6,388 nt of DNA from NCBI GenBank assembly GCA_938039305.1, contig CALHUZ010000382.1, forward strand, positions 1-6,388, read 5' to 3'. The position numbers and the translations under genes are program-made. The notes under the pieces were generated by a model. That model was not told where the DNA came from. It made no database searches and was given only the letters and a program-made list of their open reading frames with translations. How positions within the stretch are numbered: position 1 is the first letter of the stretch; each line of letters opens with the position of its first letter. This document shows, piece by piece, positions 4,738-6,388 of the stretch. The stretch is from an uncultured Saprospiraceae bacterium. GTDB lineage: Bacteria; Bacteroidota; Bacteroidia; Chitinophagales; Saprospiraceae.

Positions 4738-6362
4738 TTAGGTTTTTTATAAAATTCCTGCTTTTACTAATAGCTGTTATTTTAATCGCATTCGTCAGAC
4801 ATTTTTATTTGCCTGCTTGTCATATATCTCAATATCCAACCTATGAGGATTGGGATAATGGCATAGTGAATCATATACTGCCTTCCGCTAATCATAATGA
4901 GTTTTTAATCAAAGTATCCTTTGATCGGTCACTAGAATATGCGCCTACGCTTTTGATATCAGATAGTATCATCGTGAAAGGTAGATCATCAGAACCTTCT
5001 AAAAGATATTGGTCTTTTCATGCCTCAGAATTAAATCCAGATACTAAGTATGATGTACATCTTGTCGATGATGAAGGAAGTGGATTGGCTGATGCTTGGC
5101 CGCTTGCCACATATCCGCATCCAGATAGTGCCGTCAGCAAAGTGACGATACTCGCCTATACATGCGCTGGAGGAGTCGAAGACAAAGTACTAGGCAGGGA
5201 AATATTTATAAAAACAGCTTTTAGACAACAGTTGCTTTCTCGAGGACTTTCTTTTGATCCTGACATAGTCATCGCTAACGGTGACCATATCTATTGGGAT
5301 AGAAAATCTCTTGACAACACTTTTACAAAACGGTTAGTCAAGTTGCGCCTTGACAACATCTATGGTCATCTTGATCTGGACGAGCCGATGACCAGTAAGA
5401 CTAATCTTGAATCATTTAGAAATATTGCTGATGCGCAGATAGCAGAGCTGTATGGTTGCCTTTTAAGATCTAAACCAGTTTACTTTCTAACGGACGATCA
5501 CGATCTTTTAGAAAATGATGAGGCGCGTGAGGATCTCGTTACATTTCCGCCACAGGGATATATGCTTGATGGAGCGATATCAACTCAGTCCATGTATTAC
5601 CCAGAATTCTTATCAGATCGAAATCGCCCACCAGCACTCACTGGACAAGGTGGTTCTTATAATCGCAGCTATGGGACGATCCGATATGGTACGCTCTTAG
5701 AAGGCTTGCTATATGATGCGAAGAGGTACTCGACACTTACGAATACATCCGCAGTTATGATCGCTCGAGATGCTGAATCATGGATAGCAGATCGCACTGT
5801 GGCTAACGATACGAAGCACTTGCTGCATATCCCATCATCACCTATAGCTTGGACTGCTGGAAAGTGGAGCGAATGGTACTCGGACGTACTTCAAGAAGAT
5901 GGATCCATAGCGATAGAACCTAAGAAGAAATACTTGTGGCAAGAAGGATGGTGGATGCAGCATCAACGCTTACTTGGATATATGAAGCAGTCAGAAAGAG
6001 TCCCAGTAGTATTGCAAGGGGATCTACATAACTTGAGTTATGCCTTGATAGAAGAAAGTGGTGAGATAGCTTTCGGAGACGATCCCGTTCATGTCGTTGG
6101 AACAGGACCATTAGGATCAGGCGCATTTGGATTTCCAAGTGCTTTCAGAGGAACAGGTGCAGTGATTCCAGAGTCTATGAAAATTAGAAAATTGCTCGAT
6201 CAAACAGAGAAGAATGGCTTTTCAATTATAGAAGTGACAACTGATAAGATAGATATCTCCATGTATGCTTGGCGACCAGAAGATGGAGTAGAAGTGATCG
6301 CAGATCTGCAGCCACTCTTTCAACATACGATACAAACTAACAATCGTTCAACAAACAAATAG
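4734..6362 (+). CDS. PhoD-like alkaline phosphatase D family metallophosphoesterase, membrane-anchored
   Basis: The 542-residue product begins with a hydrophobic helix (about residues 4-21) that should anchor it in the inner membrane with the rest in the periplasm. LPAC at 26-29 is a poor lipobox because of the proline and the R22-H23 before it. Residues about 40-130 form a beta-rich domain with the DRSL..APTLL and LNPDTKYDVHL signature of PhoD N-terminal domains. The phosphoesterase core then shows C144 in YTCAGG (PhoD uses a Cys as an iron ligand), NGDHIYWD with D184, TDDHDLLENDEA with D254-D257, SSP at 368-370, QGDLHNL with D430 and H432, and VGTGPLGSG at 455-463. These are the expected metal-site blocks, with GDH and DDHD in place of the more usual GDxxY and DDHE. 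Family members hydrolyse phosphomonoesters or phosphodiesters; which applies here is unknown. The start overlaps the sulfatase stop, so the two are co-translated. Confidence 0.88.
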   Translation: MIRFFIKFLLLLIAVILIAFVRHFYLPACHISQYPTYEDWDNGIVNHILPSANHNEFLIKVSFDRSLEYAPTLLISDSIIVKGRSSEPSKRYWSFHASELNPDTKYDVHLVDDEGSGLADAWPLATYPHPDSAVSKVTILAYTCAGGVEDKVLGREIFIKTAFRQQLLSRGLSFDPDIVIANGDHIYWDRKSLDNTFTKRLVKLRLDNIYGHLDLDEPMTSKTNLESFRNIADAQIAELYGCLLRSKPVYFLTDDHDLLENDEAREDLVTFPPQGYMLDGAISTQSMYYPEFLSDRNRPPALTGQGGSYNRSYGTIRYGTLLEGLLYDAKRYSTLTNTSAVMIARDAESWIADRTVANDTKHLLHIPSSPIAWTAGKWSEWYSDVLQEDGSIAIEPKKKYLWQEGWWMQHQRLLGYMKQSERVPVVLQGDLHNLSYALIEESGEIAFGDDPVHVVGTGPLGSGAFGFPSAFRGTGAVIPESMKIRKLLDQTEKNGFSIIEVTTDKIDISMYAWRPEDGVEVIADLQPLFQHTIQTNNRSTNK

Positions 6363-6373
6363 CCTTAACCATT

Positions 6374-6388
6374 ATGAAATCCCTACTG
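6374..6388 (+). CDS. Possible start of the next operon gene (first five codons, runs off right edge)
   Basis: An ATG at 6374, 11 bases after the phosphoesterase stop, opens a frame reading MKSLL to the window end. The Lys-then-hydrophobic beginning would suit an exported protein. The close spacing suggests a third member of the operon. Only five codons are visible, so this is a positional guess. Confidence 0.4.

Noticed and set aside
4812..4824. LPAC as a lipoprotein signal in the phosphoesterase
   Set aside because: Proline at -2 and the charged R22-H23 between the hydrophobic core and the Cys are poor for signal peptidase II; a membrane anchor is more likely.
5515..5700. Plus-strand 61-codon frame inside the phosphoesterase gene
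   Set aside because: It overlaps the conserved PhoD core in another frame and its translation shows no recognisable features.

Overview
The window most likely comes from a member of the Bacteroidota. The evidence is A-rich, Shine-Dalgarno-poor start regions, a membrane-embedded AraC-type regulator N-terminus, a secreted protein ending in an S74 'tail-fibre' chaperone domain of the kind common in that phylum, and no convincing sigma70-type promoters. I cannot name a genus.

Layout. The left edge (1-378, minus strand) carries the first 126 codons of a multi-pass membrane protein that resembles the sensor half of a membrane-anchored AraC-family regulator. A 681-bp gene-free stretch (379-1059) separates it from a divergent gene. 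This stretch is not featureless. It holds two degenerate heptanucleotide arrays (about 452-521 and 672-793) whose pyrimidine-rich strands read outward from a 150-bp centre and which are partly complementary to each other. It then holds a run of small hairpins with alternative pairings (807-879) and two interleaved inverted repeats (944-1001).

Gene 1060-2784 encodes a secreted 574-residue fibre-like protein. It has two tandem 131-residue repeats and a C-terminal S74 intramolecular chaperone that should cleave itself off at T470/S471. A strong intrinsic terminator (2810-2846) closes this unit. Next comes a tight operon: a type I sulfatase with a CAPSR active-site motif and an unusual C-terminal membrane anchor with an RRRRRKRK tail (2959-4737), a PhoD-like metallophosphoesterase with an N-terminal membrane anchor whose GTG start overlaps the sulfatase stop (4734-6362), and the first five codons of a probable further gene (6374-6388).

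How the parts may work together. The two coupled enzymes would both face the periplasm from the inner membrane, one removing sulfate esters and the other phosphate esters. This suggests joint trimming of a doubly decorated polymer or lipid, or sulfur and phosphorus scavenging; the substrate is not visible in the sequence. The fibre gene is a separate transcription unit by terminator placement. The most unexplained element is the paired heptad array in the divergent intergenic region.
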